From: Rhodobacterales bacterium
Lineage (GTDB): Bacteria; Pseudomonadota; Alphaproteobacteria; Rhizobiales; Stappiaceae
Assembly (NCBI GenBank): GCA_008107755.1
Contig: VIRH01000101.1
Span: 145,636-209,635 of the forward strand
DNA: 64,000 nucleotides
Direction of reading: 5' to 3'
Part shown: piece after piece, positions 8,956 through 19,635 of the stretch
Numbering within the stretch: the first letter of the stretch is position 1
Layout of the letters: each line of letters opens with the position of its first letter
The notes under the pieces: model-generated
What the model was told of the DNA's origin: nothing
The model's database searches: none
The model's input: the letters and a program-made list of their open reading frames with translations, nothing else
Translations under genes and position numbers: made by a program

Positions 8956-11361
8956 CTACCGGATATAGGCATCGGTCAGTTCCACTGTCAGAAAGGCGAT
9001 GCTGTCGCGCAGGTCGCTCAGGGCCTCCGGTGTCAGAGTTTTCGGGCTCGCGATGGCAAGGCTCGTATGGATCTGCAGGACCGAGCGGGCCAGTTCGGAG
9101 AGGTGACCGTGCTCCGTGGCGCCGGGCAGGATGGAGATATGCTCCTTCATCTCTGTGAGCTGATAGAGCACGGAGCGCGGGTTCTTGGTGTCCATGGCCA
9201 GCAGATCCAGGACGGTCGCCTGGCTGAGCGAGACAGCGTAGCGGCGGCTCATGGACATGGCGCTGTCGCCGACTTCCAGCAGAAGCTCCAGCGATCCCTC
9301 CGGAGCGTCCTTCGCGGTGAAGACGGACAGGAGGTCGCTCATCCGCTGCGCCCGTTCCATGGCGCGGCCGATGCTCAGGAAGCGCCATCCCGTGAAGCGG
9401 TACATGTTTTCGTGCACGAGGCCGGAAAAACCGGTGATCTTGCGCAGAAGAAGGCCCATGGCATGTGGCACGTCCGTGTGCTCGCGCATCCCGCGCCGCG
9501 CCCCTTTTGCCGTCTGCAGGAGATCGTTGAGCGCAAGCCAGCCGTCGACGGAAAATCGGTCGCGCACCTTGCTGGCGCTGATGACAGCCGATTCCAGCAT
9601 CGAGATGAGCCCGTCCGGGATGGCCTCCTCCGGGGCAACGCCGATCTGGTCCAGATAGTCGCCGATCATCGCCACCAGCGGGGCGTCCGGGTCGGCAGTC
9701 TCCATGAGCCGCGCGTGGTAGGCACGCTGAAGACGCACCGCGCCTTCGGCCCGTTCGACATAGCGGCCAAGCCAGAAAAGGTTGTCGGCCGCCCGCGAGG
9801 GAAGTGCGCCCGGTTGGGCCTTGAAGAACGGCGATTCCGTCTGGTGCAGCAGGCTTTCCTTCTCGGGCCTGTTGCCACCGACGATCCACACGTCGGCAGC
9901 GGAGCCGCCGCTCTGCATCGCGATGGCGCTGGCATCGTCGGTCCGCCCGATCCGGGCAAAGCCCCCTGACATGACTTCCCACCCGTTGGTCGTTCTTGCC
10001 AGAAAGACACGAACGCTCATCGGCCGGGGGTGGAGCTCGCCGTCCTGGTAGGCCGGGGTGGTCGACAGCGTCACCGCCTCTTGTGCCACCAGCTTCTCGT
10101 TCCGGCTGTCGATCCAGCTTTCCAGAATGCCCTTGTGAAACTTGCTGAAATCCCGGCCGATAAAATCGGTCTGGGCGGAGGTGAAAGGAAGGGCGGTGGA
10201 CAGCGCCGGGCTGTACATCATCGTCTCGGCGTGTTCCTTGACGTAGTTCCGCGTGGCGGCCTCGCCGCACCACCAGGTGGCGACATTGGGGAGCTTCAGT
10301 CTTTCGCCAAGGAGGTGCTGACTGATACGCGGCAGGAAGGCCGGCAGCGCACGTGTTTCCAGAATGCCGGATCCCAGCGCATTGATCATGGTCAGCGATC
10401 CCTCGCGAACAGCCTCGACCAGTCCGGGCGTGCCGATATGCGAGGTCTCGTTCAGTTCGACCGGGTCGGCCCAGGCTGAATCGAGCCGGCGCCAGAGAAC
10501 GCTGACGGGACGGACCCCCGCCACCGTGCGCACCATCAGCCGTCCATTCTCTACCGTCAGGTCTTCACCTTCCAGCAGCATGAAGCCGAGATAGCGGGCG
10601 ATGTAGGCGTGTTCGAAATAGGTGTCGTTCATCGGGCCCGGCGTCAGGATGGAAACGCGGCTGTCGCTCTCCCCCTGCAATTCCACCAGGTGGTCGCGGA
10701 AACGCCGGAAGAAGCTGGCGAGACGCTGGACATGCGCCTTGGCGAAGAACTCATTGAAGACGCGGCCGGTCGCAACACGGTTCTCGAGCGCAAAGCCCGC
10801 GCCGGACGGGGCCTGCGCCCTGTCGGACAGGACCCACCAGGTGCCGTCGGGGCCTCGCCCGATCTCGAAGGCAAGAAAATGCAGGAAATGCCCGGACTTG
10901 GGCCGGACGCCGACCAGCGGCCGTTGCCATTCCGGGCTCTGGGCGATCAGGCTCGCCGGCAGATAGCCGTCGGCGACGAGGTGATTGTCTCCGTAAAGAT
11001 CGGCAACGACCTGTTCCAGCAGTTCGGCGCGCTGGGTCAGGCCCTCGGCAATCACCTGCCAGTCGTCTTCGCTGATGATGACCGGGATGTGGCTCAAGGG
11101 CCATTCGCGCTCATGGGCGCCATCCTGGCCGTACTGGCGGAAATAGACGCCGGCGTCGTTGAGATACTGGTTGCCGCGGGCAAAGCGGTTTTCGATTTCT
11201 TCCGCCGTCAGTTTCGACAGATGGTCGAGGAAGGGCCGCCAGACCGGGCGAACGTCCCCGTTCGGATCGAGAAGCTCGTCCGAGACGCCGGGAAAGGGCT
11301 GGTAGGATTTCAGCAATCCATACCGTCTATCGCCGGTTTTCACCTTTTCTTCCAAATTCAT
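8956..11361 (-). CDS. Circularly permuted ATP-grasp / alpha-E domain fusion protein
   Basis: An 801-residue fusion. The first ~480 residues match circularly permuted ATP-grasp type 2 (formerly DUF404/DUF407): FARGNQYLNDAGVYFRQYG near residue 65, then VVADLYGDNHLV, GPMNDTYFEH and an NALGSGILETRALPAFLP stretch. The remainder (about 490-801) is the helical alpha-E domain (DUF403), starting AADNLFWLGRYVERAE. ATP-grasp proteins ligate a carboxylate to an amine through acyl phosphate; here the substrates are unknown. In many genomes the two halves are separate adjacent genes, so fusion is a minor variation. It lies between the two transglutaminase genes, 40 bases upstream of the smaller one. Confidence 0.88.
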   Translation of the reverse strand: MNLEEKVKTGDRRYGLLKSYQPFPGVSDELLDPNGDVRPVWRPFLDHLSKLTAEEIENRFARGNQYLNDAGVYFRQYGQDGAHEREWPLSHIPVIISEDDWQVIAEGLTQRAELLEQVVADLYGDNHLVADGYLPASLIAQSPEWQRPLVGVRPKSGHFLHFLAFEIGRGPDGTWWVLSDRAQAPSGAGFALENRVATGRVFNEFFAKAHVQRLASFFRRFRDHLVELQGESDSRVSILTPGPMNDTYFEHAYIARYLGFMLLEGEDLTVENGRLMVRTVAGVRPVSVLWRRLDSAWADPVELNETSHIGTPGLVEAVREGSLTMINALGSGILETRALPAFLPRISQHLLGERLKLPNVATWWCGEAATRNYVKEHAETMMYSPALSTALPFTSAQTDFIGRDFSKFHKGILESWIDSRNEKLVAQEAVTLSTTPAYQDGELHPRPMSVRVFLARTTNGWEVMSGGFARIGRTDDASAIAMQSGGSAADVWIVGGNRPEKESLLHQTESPFFKAQPGALPSRAADNLFWLGRYVERAEGAVRLQRAYHARLMETADPDAPLVAMIGDYLDQIGVAPEEAIPDGLISMLESAVISASKVRDRFSVDGWLALNDLLQTAKGARRGMREHTDVPHAMGLLLRKITGFSGLVHENMYRFTGWRFLSIGRAMERAQRMSDLLSVFTAKDAPEGSLELLLEVGDSAMSMSRRYAVSLSQATVLDLLAMDTKNPRSVLYQLTEMKEHISILPGATEHGHLSELARSVLQIHTSLAIASPKTLTPEALSDLRDSIAFLTVELTDAYIR

Positions 11362-11521
11362 CCCAAACGTCCCAAACGTAAATCGTCCCGATCATAGCGC
11401 AGGTTGGTTAAATCCTTTGCCACTTCCTGAGACGATTTTCCCGCATCAACCTGGAGACGCCTGTCTTCGTGCCCAGCTTTTCTTTCCTCAACACTCCTTA
11501 GCGGACAGAAATGTCTTGCCG

Positions 11522-14500
11522 TCACATATTCTGCGGCCGTCTCAGATCCAGTGTCAGCGGAAACTCCGGATGCGGGTGTTCAATGGCGGGCGTGTAGAGG
11601 CCGGGCGTGTGGCCGTGCGCCTCGAAACGCGCGAGACGCCGGGCCTCGGCCTCGTTGCCGTTGACGGGAAACGTCTCGTAATTGCGTCCACCGGGATGGG
11701 CGACATGGTAAACGCAGCCCCCGATCGAGCGTCCGCTCCAGCGATCGAAGATGTCGAAGGTCAGCGGTGCATCGACCGGGTGAACCGGGTGGAGAGCCAT
11801 TGCCGGCTGCCACGCCTTGAACCGTACCCCCGCCACGGAAACGCCGTTGGTCTCGGTCTTCTGCAAGGGCATCATGCGGCGATTGCAGGTCACCGTGTAA
11901 CGGTCCGGGTCGGCGGCGGAAAGCTTGACCTGAAGGCGCTCGGTGGAGCTGTCGGTATAGCGCACCGTTCCGCCGATCGCGCCGGTTTCTCCGAGCACAT
12001 GCCACGGTTCCAGCGCCTGGCGCAGCTCCAGGTGAACCCCGTCCACCTCGATCTCGCCGCAGAATGGAAAGCGGAATTCCGCCTGGGCCTCGAACCACTC
12101 GGGCCGCATCGCGAAGCCGTGATATTCGAGATCGCGCAGGACATCGAGGAAATCGCTCCAGACGTGATGGGGCAGCATGAAGCGATCGTGAAGAGTCGTG
12201 CCCCAGCGGGTCAGATTGCCGGAGAGGGGCTGTTGCCAAAGGCGGGCGATCAGAGCCCGGAGCAGAAGTTGCTGCGCAAGGCTCATGCGCGGATCCGGCG
12301 GCATCTCGAAGCCCCGGAACTCCACAAGACCCAGCCGGCCTGTCGGCCCATCCGGGGAATAGAGCTTGTCGATGCAGATCTCTGCCCGGTGTGTGTTGCC
12401 GGTGACATCGACCAGCAGATTGCGCAAGAGCCGGTCGACCAGCCAGGGGAACGGCGTGGCGCCCTCACCGGGGCGGTGGATCTGGGCCAGGGCCACTTCC
12501 AGCTCGTAGAGGCCGTCGTGACGGGCCTCGTCCACGCGCGGGGCCTGCGAGGTCGGGCCGATGAAGAGGCCCGAGAACAGATAGGACAGGCTCGGATGTC
12601 GCTGCCAGTGAAGGATAAGACTGCGCAAAAGGTCCGGGCGGCGCAGGAAGGGGCTGTCGAGCGGCGTCGCCCCGCCAACAACAACGTGGTTGCCACCGCC
12701 TGTACCGGTGTGCTTGCCGTCGATCATGAACTTGTCGGCGCCAAGGCGCGACTGGCGTGCGTCCTCATAGACGCCTTCGGTGATCGAGATGCACTCCTGC
12801 CAGCTTTCGGCCGGGTGGATATTGACCTCGATCACACCGGGGTCCGGCGCAACGCGGATGACGTTCATGCGCGGATCCGGCGGGGGCGGATATCCTTCGA
12901 TGTGAACAGGTAGCTCCAGTTTTGCCGCGGCTGCCTCGGCAACGGCAATCAGTTCCAGATAGTCCTCGATGCGCTCCACCGGCGGCATGAAGACACAGAG
13001 GCGGCCGTCCCGCGGTTCCACTGAAAGGGAGGTTCTGACAGCGTCTTCGCCGGTTTCGATGTCCGCCAGCGTCTGTTCCCGGCGGTCCTGCTGGTCGCCG
13101 CCAGTGGTGAAGCTGGCAACCTCCTGCTTGCGGCCCGGCTGGTCTTCGTCCGGAGAGGGGCCGACCGGAAAGTCCGGCAGCGGATCACGCGGCACGGTCG
13201 GGTCGGCGACATTGGTGTAGGGATACTGGGCGGGCGGTACATGGGGGAGGGATTCCAGCGGCAGCCGGTATCCGACCGGGCTGTCGCCGGGCACCAGGAA
13301 CAGCTCGTCCCGACGCAGCTTCCATTTTTCGGAGCGCCAGCGCGTTCCGCCGGCCTTCGATTGCCAGCGCTGGACGGGCAGGACATAGCCGGAGGGTTTG
13401 CTGAGGCCCCTGTCGAAGACGCGTGAGATCCGGTGCCGGGCCTCCGCATCCTCAAGCTTCGAATTCTTCGGCGTCACGTTTTCCGGAAGGTTGGCTTCCT
13501 TGACCAGCCAGACGGCCGGGTCCTCATAGGCGGGGACGACATGGTCGGGCGTGATCTCCAGCCGGTCAGCTATTTCCTGCAACAGGGTTTCGGCGCTTTG
13601 CGGGTCTGCGCCGGTCTCGCTGCCTTCGTCGGCGATCAGATCCGGGTCGTGCCAGATCGGCTTTTCGTCCTTGCGCCAGAACAGCGAGAACGTCCAGCGC
13701 GGCAGGGTTTCGCCCGGATACCATTTTCCCTGGCCGTAATGCAGGAAGCCGCCCGGCGCGAAGCGTTCGCGCAGCTTGCGGATCAGAATATCCGCCTTTT
13801 CGCGCTTGGTCGGGCCGACGGCATCCGTGTTCCATTCGGCAGCCTCGAAATCGTCGATGGAAACAAAGGTCGGTTCACCGCCCATCGTCAGGCGCACGTC
13901 TTCCTGCTTCAGGATGCGGTCGATCTTGTCGCCGAGTGCATTGAGCGCGGTCCAGCTGTCGTCGGAAAAGGGCTTGGTGATGCGCGGGTGTTCGGCAACG
14001 CGTGTCACCTTCATGTCGAAGCCGAAGTCGACTTCGGCCTTGCTGGCCATGCCGACGATCGGAGCCGCGTTCATATAGTGCGGGGTCGCGGCAAGCGGTA
14101 TGTGGCTTTCTCCGGTCAGGAGGCCAGATGTCGGGTCGAGGCCGATCCAGCCGGCGCCGGGAATATAAACCTCCGCCCAGGCGTGCAGATCGGTGAAGTC
14201 GTTGTCGGTTCCCGACGGGCCGTCCAGTGCTTCGAGATCCGGCTTGAGCTGAATGAGATAGCCGGAGACGAAGCGGGCGGCGAGACCAAGATGGCGAAAC
14301 GCCTGAACGAGCAGCCAGCTGCTATCGCGGCAGGAACCGGTCCCTTTTTCGAATGTTTCCTCCGGCGTCTGGACACCCGGTTCCATACGGATGACGTAAC
14401 CGATTTCCTGAGAAACGCGCGCGTTGAGCCCGACAATGAAGTCGACCGTTCTCTCGCGGTCGCGCGGAACGGTTTCGAGAAAGGCTTTGAGGCGCGGTCC

Positions 14501-14869
14501 GGTCGGCTCCAGACGCCGGTAGATCGCGAGGTCGTCGCTCAGTTCGGGCGGGTAGTCGAAGGGCCATTCTTCCGCGCTTTCCTCGATGAAGAAATCGAAC
14601 GGATTGTAGACCGTCATGTCCGCGACGAGGTCGACCTCGATCTTGAATTCGCGCACGGGCTCGGGAAAGACGAAGCGGGAGAGCCAGTTTCCATAAGGGT
14701 CCTGCTGATGATTGACGAAGTGGCCAGCGGGGGAAACCTTGAGAGAATGGGAAAGGACCTTCGTTCGGCTATGGGGGGCCGGCCGCAGGCGGATGATCTG
14801 GGGGCTCAGTGTGACGGGACGGTCGTAGCGGTAATGGGTAAGGTGGTAAATACTTGCACGAATGGACAT
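11522..14869 (-). CDS. Transglutaminase-like / DUF2126 large protein
   Basis: A 1115-residue protein that starts the minus-strand set. The N-terminal beta domain (about 5-85) and transglutaminase core carry the triad C180 (GTGSCRDSS), H229 (DLHAWAE) and D245 (IGLDPTSG). From about residue 295 to the end is DUF2126, with conserved stretches such as [29 protein letters not shown] and [16 protein letters not shown] sequence. Families with this architecture always neighbour the ATP-grasp/alpha-E genes; a role in peptide ligation or hydrolysis is inferred from that association. The first ATG (14869) is used; the gap to the next gene is 160 bases and contains nothing obvious. Confidence 0.88.
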   Translation of the reverse strand: MSIRASIYHLTHYRYDRPVTLSPQIIRLRPAPHSRTKVLSHSLKVSPAGHFVNHQQDPYGNWLSRFVFPEPVREFKIEVDLVADMTVYNPFDFFIEESAEEWPFDYPPELSDDLAIYRRLEPTGPRLKAFLETVPRDRERTVDFIVGLNARVSQEIGYVIRMEPGVQTPEETFEKGTGSCRDSSWLLVQAFRHLGLAARFVSGYLIQLKPDLEALDGPSGTDNDFTDLHAWAEVYIPGAGWIGLDPTSGLLTGESHIPLAATPHYMNAAPIVGMASKAEVDFGFDMKVTRVAEHPRITKPFSDDSWTALNALGDKIDRILKQEDVRLTMGGEPTFVSIDDFEAAEWNTDAVGPTKREKADILIRKLRERFAPGGFLHYGQGKWYPGETLPRWTFSLFWRKDEKPIWHDPDLIADEGSETGADPQSAETLLQEIADRLEITPDHVVPAYEDPAVWLVKEANLPENVTPKNSKLEDAEARHRISRVFDRGLSKPSGYVLPVQRWQSKAGGTRWRSEKWKLRRDELFLVPGDSPVGYRLPLESLPHVPPAQYPYTNVADPTVPRDPLPDFPVGPSPDEDQPGRKQEVASFTTGGDQQDRREQTLADIETGEDAVRTSLSVEPRDGRLCVFMPPVERIEDYLELIAVAEAAAAKLELPVHIEGYPPPPDPRMNVIRVAPDPGVIEVNIHPAESWQECISITEGVYEDARQSRLGADKFMIDGKHTGTGGGNHVVVGGATPLDSPFLRRPDLLRSLILHWQRHPSLSYLFSGLFIGPTSQAPRVDEARHDGLYELEVALAQIHRPGEGATPFPWLVDRLLRNLLVDVTGNTHRAEICIDKLYSPDGPTGRLGLVEFRGFEMPPDPRMSLAQQLLLRALIARLWQQPLSGNLTRWGTTLHDRFMLPHHVWSDFLDVLRDLEYHGFAMRPEWFEAQAEFRFPFCGEIEVDGVHLELRQALEPWHVLGETGAIGGTVRYTDSSTERLQVKLSAADPDRYTVTCNRRMMPLQKTETNGVSVAGVRFKAWQPAMALHPVHPVDAPLTFDIFDRWSGRSIGGCVYHVAHPGGRNYETFPVNGNEAEARRLARFEAHGHTPGLYTPAIEHPHPEFPLTLDLRRPQNM

Positions 14870-15007
14870 TTATCGACCTTGTTTCAGAGAAACCTCAAAA
14901 CAGTCGGGACAGATTTTCACATATTTCCCTGAGGCACCACGCCTTTCTACGCAAAGTAGCGCCCGCGCAGGAGGACTGCACGCATGGAGCGCCCTTGCGC
15001 GGTCCGG

Positions 15008-15937
15008 TCAGTGGCCTTTGGCGGTGTATCTCTGCATCAGTTCGGGATCGTACCAGTAGGACGGCTCATCGAACGGCGTCTGCTTGCTCAGCGTTGGATT
15101 GGCGATCGTGAGGATCTTTCGTCTGTCCAGGTGTGCCCGTCTGATACTGCCCGCATAAAACTCCATGAAGTGGCGGTCAAACGAGCCGTCCGCGATCATG
15201 CGTTTCAGGCCGTTTTCGATATCACGCGCCAGTTCGGGATGCGCGGGGCTGACAAAGAAATAGGTCGGCAAGGGAATGAACAGGCAAAGCGTCTGCTCCA
15301 TGATCAGGTTCTCGTTGACCGTTCCAAACTTCGCCTGCTCGGAGTAGATTTCGTTAAGGCCGCGACCGAACGTAATGAAGCGCCTCAGCCGAAGCATCTC
15401 GAACAGGTTCTGGTAGTTCTCGGTCGTCACGACCTCGAAACCTGCTCCTTCCAGAAGGGGCCGGACGCTCCATTGTGTTCCGGCTCCGGTGGGGAAGCGC
15501 TGGAAATCCGCCAGCGTCCGTACGTTCGCGATGGCGGCCTGGTCCTGCTTGTTGATCAGGAAAAGGCGATATCCCTGAATGCCTTTTCGAATCGGAATGT
15601 GGATTGGCAGAAGCTGCTGTTCCCAATCCGCTTTCGGGGCCTCTGCGGCCAGATGAATGTCCCGACCCCTTACGAGCTCCTGAAGCAGACGGTCGCGCGA
15701 GTAGTCTTCTTTTGTCTGGACGAGCCTGGCCTTGCGGCCAGCTTTTTCAAGGGCGAGGGACAGAAGGGACTCGGTGTAGATGTGGCGTGTGTCCTTCGGC
15801 CCGCCGGGCTTGGGCACGATGACTTCGATGAGATCGTCTTGAGCAGACAAGGCAGGGCCCGGTCCCGCAACCACGGCCACGAGAACTGCGAGGACGCGCG
15901 AAATCGCCCTCAGCATCTTCAATTCGACTTCTCGCAT
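15008..15937 (-). CDS. Orphan periplasmic substrate-binding protein, family 3-like
   Basis: Predicted secreted type II periplasmic binding protein of about 309 residues. A signal peptide is visible (hydrophobic ISRVLAVLVAVVAG then ALSAQ); the ATG at 15916 giving MLRAIS is an equally good start. The mature part has the two-lobe pattern of amino-acid-type binding proteins, with RTLADFQRF, GAGTQWSV and LKRMIADGSFDRHF near the end. No permease or ATPase gene adjoins it. It is divergent from a second orphan binding protein at 16239, so the pair may feed sensors or unlinked transporters. The ligand is unknown. Confidence 0.72.
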   Translation of the reverse strand: MREVELKMLRAISRVLAVLVAVVAGPGPALSAQDDLIEVIVPKPGGPKDTRHIYTESLLSLALEKAGRKARLVQTKEDYSRDRLLQELVRGRDIHLAAEAPKADWEQQLLPIHIPIRKGIQGYRLFLINKQDQAAIANVRTLADFQRFPTGAGTQWSVRPLLEGAGFEVVTTENYQNLFEMLRLRRFITFGRGLNEIYSEQAKFGTVNENLIMEQTLCLFIPLPTYFFVSPAHPELARDIENGLKRMIADGSFDRHFMEFYAGSIRRAHLDRRKILTIANPTLSKQTPFDEPSYWYDPELMQRYTAKGH

Positions 15938-16087
15938 TTAGGCAATCTTAAGACCTCAATGGGCATCTGACGCCCAACCGCCCAACGGTAAGCTTGCGTA
16001 TTTTCAATGAAGATTTATCATAAATGACAATATCGCGCAAGTGAATAACGGAAATTGGTGTTTCGGGGCGATCCTGATCACATTAAC

Positions 16088-16115
16088 TTGACAGTAAAAG
16101 AGCAACTTTTATTCT
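16088..16115 (+). promoter_or_regulatory. Sigma-70-like promoter for the orphan binding-protein gene
   Basis: TTGACA at 16088-16093 and TATTCT at 16110-16115 are 16 bases apart, inside the AT-rich 301-base divergent gap between the two orphan binding-protein genes. The start codon of the plus-strand gene lies about 120 bases further on. The -35 is perfect and the -10 matches four of six. Nothing else is recognised in this gap. Confidence 0.45.
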
Positions 16116-16238
16116 AACTGTATCGACCTGAGGTTGATTTATTGTGTTGATGTACAACCAAAGCGGTGCGACTGCCTTCAATCCCGGGAGCACGGAGATG
16201 TATAAAATCTTGAAGCCGGTTGCGACTGTACTGCGAGA

Positions 16239-17339
16239 ATGGTCGAGATGATTGTTCGGTTTTTTTGCTTCATTTGCCTTTGGCTAACATCAGCGCTCGC
16301 GGTCGCTGCAGACTTCCGGGTCACCTTCATCAACCCGGGGTACGATCGAGGATTCTGGGGAGATGTTTCGCGGACAATGGAAGCTGCTGCGAAAGACCTC
16401 AGTGCCGATGTCGAGGTTCTGTATGCCGAATGGCGGCCCTACGGGATGGAAGAGCTGCTTCAGAGCCGACTGAAGAGGGGCGATCCGCCGGATTACTTCA
16501 TCTTCGTCAATTCCGAAAAATCCAGCGCGCGAATGATGCAGCTTCTGGATGGCGCGCCGAGCAAGGTGCTGTTTCTGCTCGACAATTTGTCGCCGCAGCA
16601 GAGGTTGGGTCTGGAAAAAAGGCACATCGGCCTCGGAAATATTGTCGCTTCGGTCGTGCCGGATGACGAAACGGCTGGCTACGAGACTGCCCGGGCGCTG
16701 ATTTCGGAGGCTCGGGAACATTTGCCGGAACGCTCCGGTTTCCGCATGCTTTCCCTGACGGGCAGGGCGTCTTCGGACGCATCGCGTGAGCGGGAGGTGG
16801 GCATGCTTCGTGCCGTCCTGGAGAATCCGGATCTGGAACTGTTGCATTCCCTGCCGGCGAACTGGATGCAGGAACAGGCCTATCTCCGGACGCGGGAGAT
16901 CCTTCAGCGATCTCGGATCGATCTGGTCTGGTCGGCGAATGACGGCATGTCCTTCGGCGCCCAGCGCGCGGTGCGCGAAGCCGGGCTGGAGCCGGGGCGT
17001 GATGTTCTGTTTACCGGCGTGGACTGGTCGAGCGAGGCCATGGCGGCCGTTCGCGACGGGAGCATGACAATGACCTATGGCGGACATTTCTTCGCCGGGG
17101 CCTGGGCGATCGTCATCCTGCGCGATCATTTCTTCCGGGAGGCCATGGGCGAGGTGTACGTGGACGTCCGGTTCAAGATGTCACCGATCACTGCGGACAA
17201 CGTTGATCTCTACATCGAGCGGCTTGGTGACCGGGACTGGGAGAGGATCGATTTCAAGGCCTTCTGCAAGTCCGTCGACCGTCCGGGAGGCTATGATTTC
17301 TCCTCGGAGACCCTTCTGGAAGCCGTGGAGGCCCGCTAG
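16239..17339 (+). CDS. Orphan sugar-binding periplasmic protein, ribose-binding-like
   Basis: A 366-residue exported protein with a clear signal peptide (IVRFFCFICLWLTSALAVAA) and the type I periplasmic binding fold: FRVTFINPGYDRGFWGDV at the mature start, later LVWSANDGMSFGAQRA and GVDWSSEAMAAV, which correspond to the nucleotide-free hinge strands of ribose/galactose-binding proteins. No transporter subunits follow, so it may act with a membrane sensor elsewhere or a distant permease. Starts at 16239 or 16248 are both possible because the ribosome-binding signal is weak. The next 180 bases before the Liv-type operon show no gene. Confidence 0.75.
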   Translation: MVEMIVRFFCFICLWLTSALAVAADFRVTFINPGYDRGFWGDVSRTMEAAAKDLSADVEVLYAEWRPYGMEELLQSRLKRGDPPDYFIFVNSEKSSARMMQLLDGAPSKVLFLLDNLSPQQRLGLEKRHIGLGNIVASVVPDDETAGYETARALISEAREHLPERSGFRMLSLTGRASSDASREREVGMLRAVLENPDLELLHSLPANWMQEQAYLRTREILQRSRIDLVWSANDGMSFGAQRAVREAGLEPGRDVLFTGVDWSSEAMAAVRDGSMTMTYGGHFFAGAWAIVILRDHFFREAMGEVYVDVRFKMSPITADNVDLYIERLGDRDWERIDFKAFCKSVDRPGGYDFSSETLLEAVEAR

Positions 17340-17520
17340 TTGCCTTTCAGGTGTTTGCGCGCCGTCTCCACCACTGACTGGAAGCCGTCGGGTTCTCTCT
17401 GGCGATAGGCGCTTTCTTTCAACCAATTACAGGTTTCCCATCTGTGCGTGTGCCGATAGAGTGCTGCCAAAAGGCATCACCAAAAGGCCATTGCGCATTT
17501 TGCAAAGAGGGGAACTCATA

Positions 17521-18657
17521 ATGTTGAAAAGTCTTGCGGCTGCAGCAAGCATGCTCGCCATACTGTCCGGTACAGCGATGGCCGAACCGGTCAAGGTCGG
17601 CATGATCACCACATTGTCCGGCGGCGGCGCGTCGCTCGGTGTCGATACCCGCGACGGCTTCATGCTCGCGGTCAAGCAGGCCGGCAACGAAGATCTGGAA
17701 GTCGTCATCGAGGACGATCAGCGGAAGCCGGACATTGCCGTGCAGCTTGCCGACAAGATGGTGCAGTCGGACAAGGTGGACGTGCTGACGGGGATCGTGT
17801 GGTCGAACCTTGCCATGGCGGTGGTTCCGTCCGTGACCGCGCAGGGCAAGTTCTACCTCTCTACGAACGCCGCCCCTTCCGCGCTCGCCGGAAAGGGCTG
17901 CACGCCCAACTATTTCAGCGTCTCCTACCAGAACGACAATCTGCATGAGGCCGCCGGAGCCTATGCCAAGGACGCCGGTTTCAAGAACAGTTTCATCCTT
18001 GCGCCGAACTATCCCGCCGGCAAGGATTCGCTTGCAGGCTTCAAGCGTTTCTATGAAGGCGAGCTTGCCGGTGAAATCTACACCAAGCTCGGTCAGACGG
18101 ACTACGCAGCCGAACTGGCGCAGATCCGCGCCTCCGGCGCCGACAGCATCTTCTTCTTCCTGCCGGGTGGCATGGGCATTTCGTTCCTGAAGCAATATGC
18201 CGACAGCGGTATCGACCTTCCTGTGGTCGGTCCGGCGTTTTCCTTCGACCAGAACATTCTGCAGGCCGTTGGGGATGCGGCGCTGGGCGTGAAGAACACC
18301 AGCCAGTGGAACAAGGACATCGACAACGAAACCAACAAGGCTTTCGTGGAGAGCTTCCAGGCGGAATATGATCGCCTGCCGTCGCTCTATGCCGCGCAGG
18401 GTTTCGATACCGCCAACCTGCTCCTGTCCGCCATGGCGAAGGCCGACGTCTCCGACGCCGACGCGTTTCGCGCTGCTCTTGAAGAGGCCGACTTCAAGTC
18501 GGTTCGGGACAAGTTCAAGTTCGGTCCCAATCACCATCCGATCCAGGACATCTACGTCCGCGAAGTGGTCAAGGAAGGCGACGTCTACACCAACAGGATT
18601 ATCGGAACGGCGCTTGCCGACCGCGCCGACGCCTACGCCGAAGAGTGCAAGATGTAA
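17521..18657 (+). CDS. Branched-chain amino acid-type ABC transporter substrate-binding protein
   Basis: Periplasmic binding protein of the LivK family that feeds the HMGF-type subunits encoded just downstream. Residues 1-22 are a signal peptide ending AMA, then EPVKVGMITTLSGGGASLG, the standard opening of this family. The 378-residue length is usual. The frame is open further upstream but the ATG at 17521 follows GAGGGGAA and starts the signal peptide. The ligand cannot be read from the sequence; many alphaproteobacterial relatives take aromatic acids, amides or amino acids. A terminator-like hairpin follows. Confidence 0.9.
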   Translation: MLKSLAAAASMLAILSGTAMAEPVKVGMITTLSGGGASLGVDTRDGFMLAVKQAGNEDLEVVIEDDQRKPDIAVQLADKMVQSDKVDVLTGIVWSNLAMAVVPSVTAQGKFYLSTNAAPSALAGKGCTPNYFSVSYQNDNLHEAAGAYAKDAGFKNSFILAPNYPAGKDSLAGFKRFYEGELAGEIYTKLGQTDYAAELAQIRASGADSIFFFLPGGMGISFLKQYADSGIDLPVVGPAFSFDQNILQAVGDAALGVKNTSQWNKDIDNETNKAFVESFQAEYDRLPSLYAAQGFDTANLLLSAMAKADVSDADAFRAALEEADFKSVRDKFKFGPNHHPIQDIYVREVVKEGDVYTNRIIGTALADRADAYAEECKM

Positions 18658-18667
18658 CTGCCTGACC

Positions 18668-18703
18668 GGCCGGCATGGCGCTTCGTCGTGCCGGCCTTTT
18701 TTT
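18668..18703 (+). terminator. Terminator/attenuator after the Liv-type binding-protein gene
   Basis: GGCCGGCA (18668-18675) pairs perfectly with TGCCGGCC (18689-18696) and is followed by seven T residues. It sits between binding-protein and permease genes, so partial read-through would give more binding protein than membrane subunits. It also rules out the GTG at 18688 as the permease start. Confidence 0.75.
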
Positions 18704-18714
18704 ATGGACTTTTC

Positions 18715-19635
18715 ATGTCACTGGTTCTGATCGCCGAGCAGGTCCTCAACGGCCTGCAGTTCGGTATCATGCTGTTCTTGATGGCAGCGGGTCTGACGTT
18801 GATCTTCGGCGTCATGGGACTGATCAATCTCGCGCACGGGTCGCTCTACATGGTCGGCGCCTTTTGCGCCGCAGCTGTCGCAGGGGCGACAGGGTCGTTC
18901 CTTCTTGCGCTCGTTGCCGCGCTCGCAGGCGCGGCGCTTGCCGGCGCGATCGTGGAAATGGTGGTCATTCGCCGGCTCTATGAAAGGGATCATCTCGACC
19001 AGGTTCTGGCGACCTTTGCGCTGATCCTGATCTTTTCCGAGGGCACCCGCTGGATCTTCGGATCGTTTCCGCTCTATCTCGACGTCCCGTCCTATCTTTC
19101 CGGTCCGGTGACCCTGCCCGGTGGGATCGCGTATCCGGTCTATCGTCTCGCGCTGATTGTCGCCGGACTTCTTGTCGCGCTCGGGCTCTACCTGCTCATA
19201 TCCAGGACGCGTATCGGCATCCAGATCCGTGCGGGTGAAAACGATCGGGAAATGATCGCGGCGCTCGGGGTCGATATCGGCCGGCTCTACACCATTGTCT
19301 TTGCGCTCGGGGCGGCTCTGGCCGGTCTCGCCGGCGCTCTGGTCGGGGCGATCCAGTCCGTTCAGGTGGGGATGGGGGAACCAGTGCTGATCCTGGCTTT
19401 CGTCGTCATCGTCATCGGCGGGATCGGCTCGATAAGAGGAGCGCTGATCGGCGCGCTCCTGGTCGGTCTCACCAACACGCTCGGAGGCATTTTTCTGCCC
19501 GAACTGATGAAACTCTTCATGGAACCCTCCGCCGCGACATCCATCGGCGCCTCGCTCGCCTCGATGGCGATCTATATTTTGATGGCTGCCGTCCTCATCC
19601 TCCGGCCCACGGGCCTCTTCGGAGCGCGGGCATGA
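18715..19635 (+). CDS. Branched-chain amino acid-type ABC transporter permease, LivH family
   Basis: Inner-membrane subunit of about 306 residues, almost wholly hydrophobic, with the family motifs GLQFGIMLFLMAAGLTLIFG near the N-terminus and GENDREMIAALGVDIGRLY in the cytoplasmic loop. It works with the LivM-type permease and two ATPases encoded next. The ATG at 18715 is used because the upstream in-frame GTG lies inside the terminator hairpin. Its stop overlaps the next start (ATGA). Confidence 0.9.
   Translation: MSLVLIAEQVLNGLQFGIMLFLMAAGLTLIFGVMGLINLAHGSLYMVGAFCAAAVAGATGSFLLALVAALAGAALAGAIVEMVVIRRLYERDHLDQVLATFALILIFSEGTRWIFGSFPLYLDVPSYLSGPVTLPGGIAYPVYRLALIVAGLLVALGLYLLISRTRIGIQIRAGENDREMIAALGVDIGRLYTIVFALGAALAGLAGALVGAIQSVQVGMGEPVLILAFVVIVIGGIGSIRGALIGALLVGLTNTLGGIFLPELMKLFMEPSAATSIGASLASMAIYILMAAVLILRPTGLFGARA

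Noticed and set aside
11417..14932. Long plus-strand frames opposite the DUF2126 protein gene (498 and 499 codons)
   Set aside because: They mirror a gene with clear domains and catalytic residues; their translations are arginine-rich and show no family pattern.
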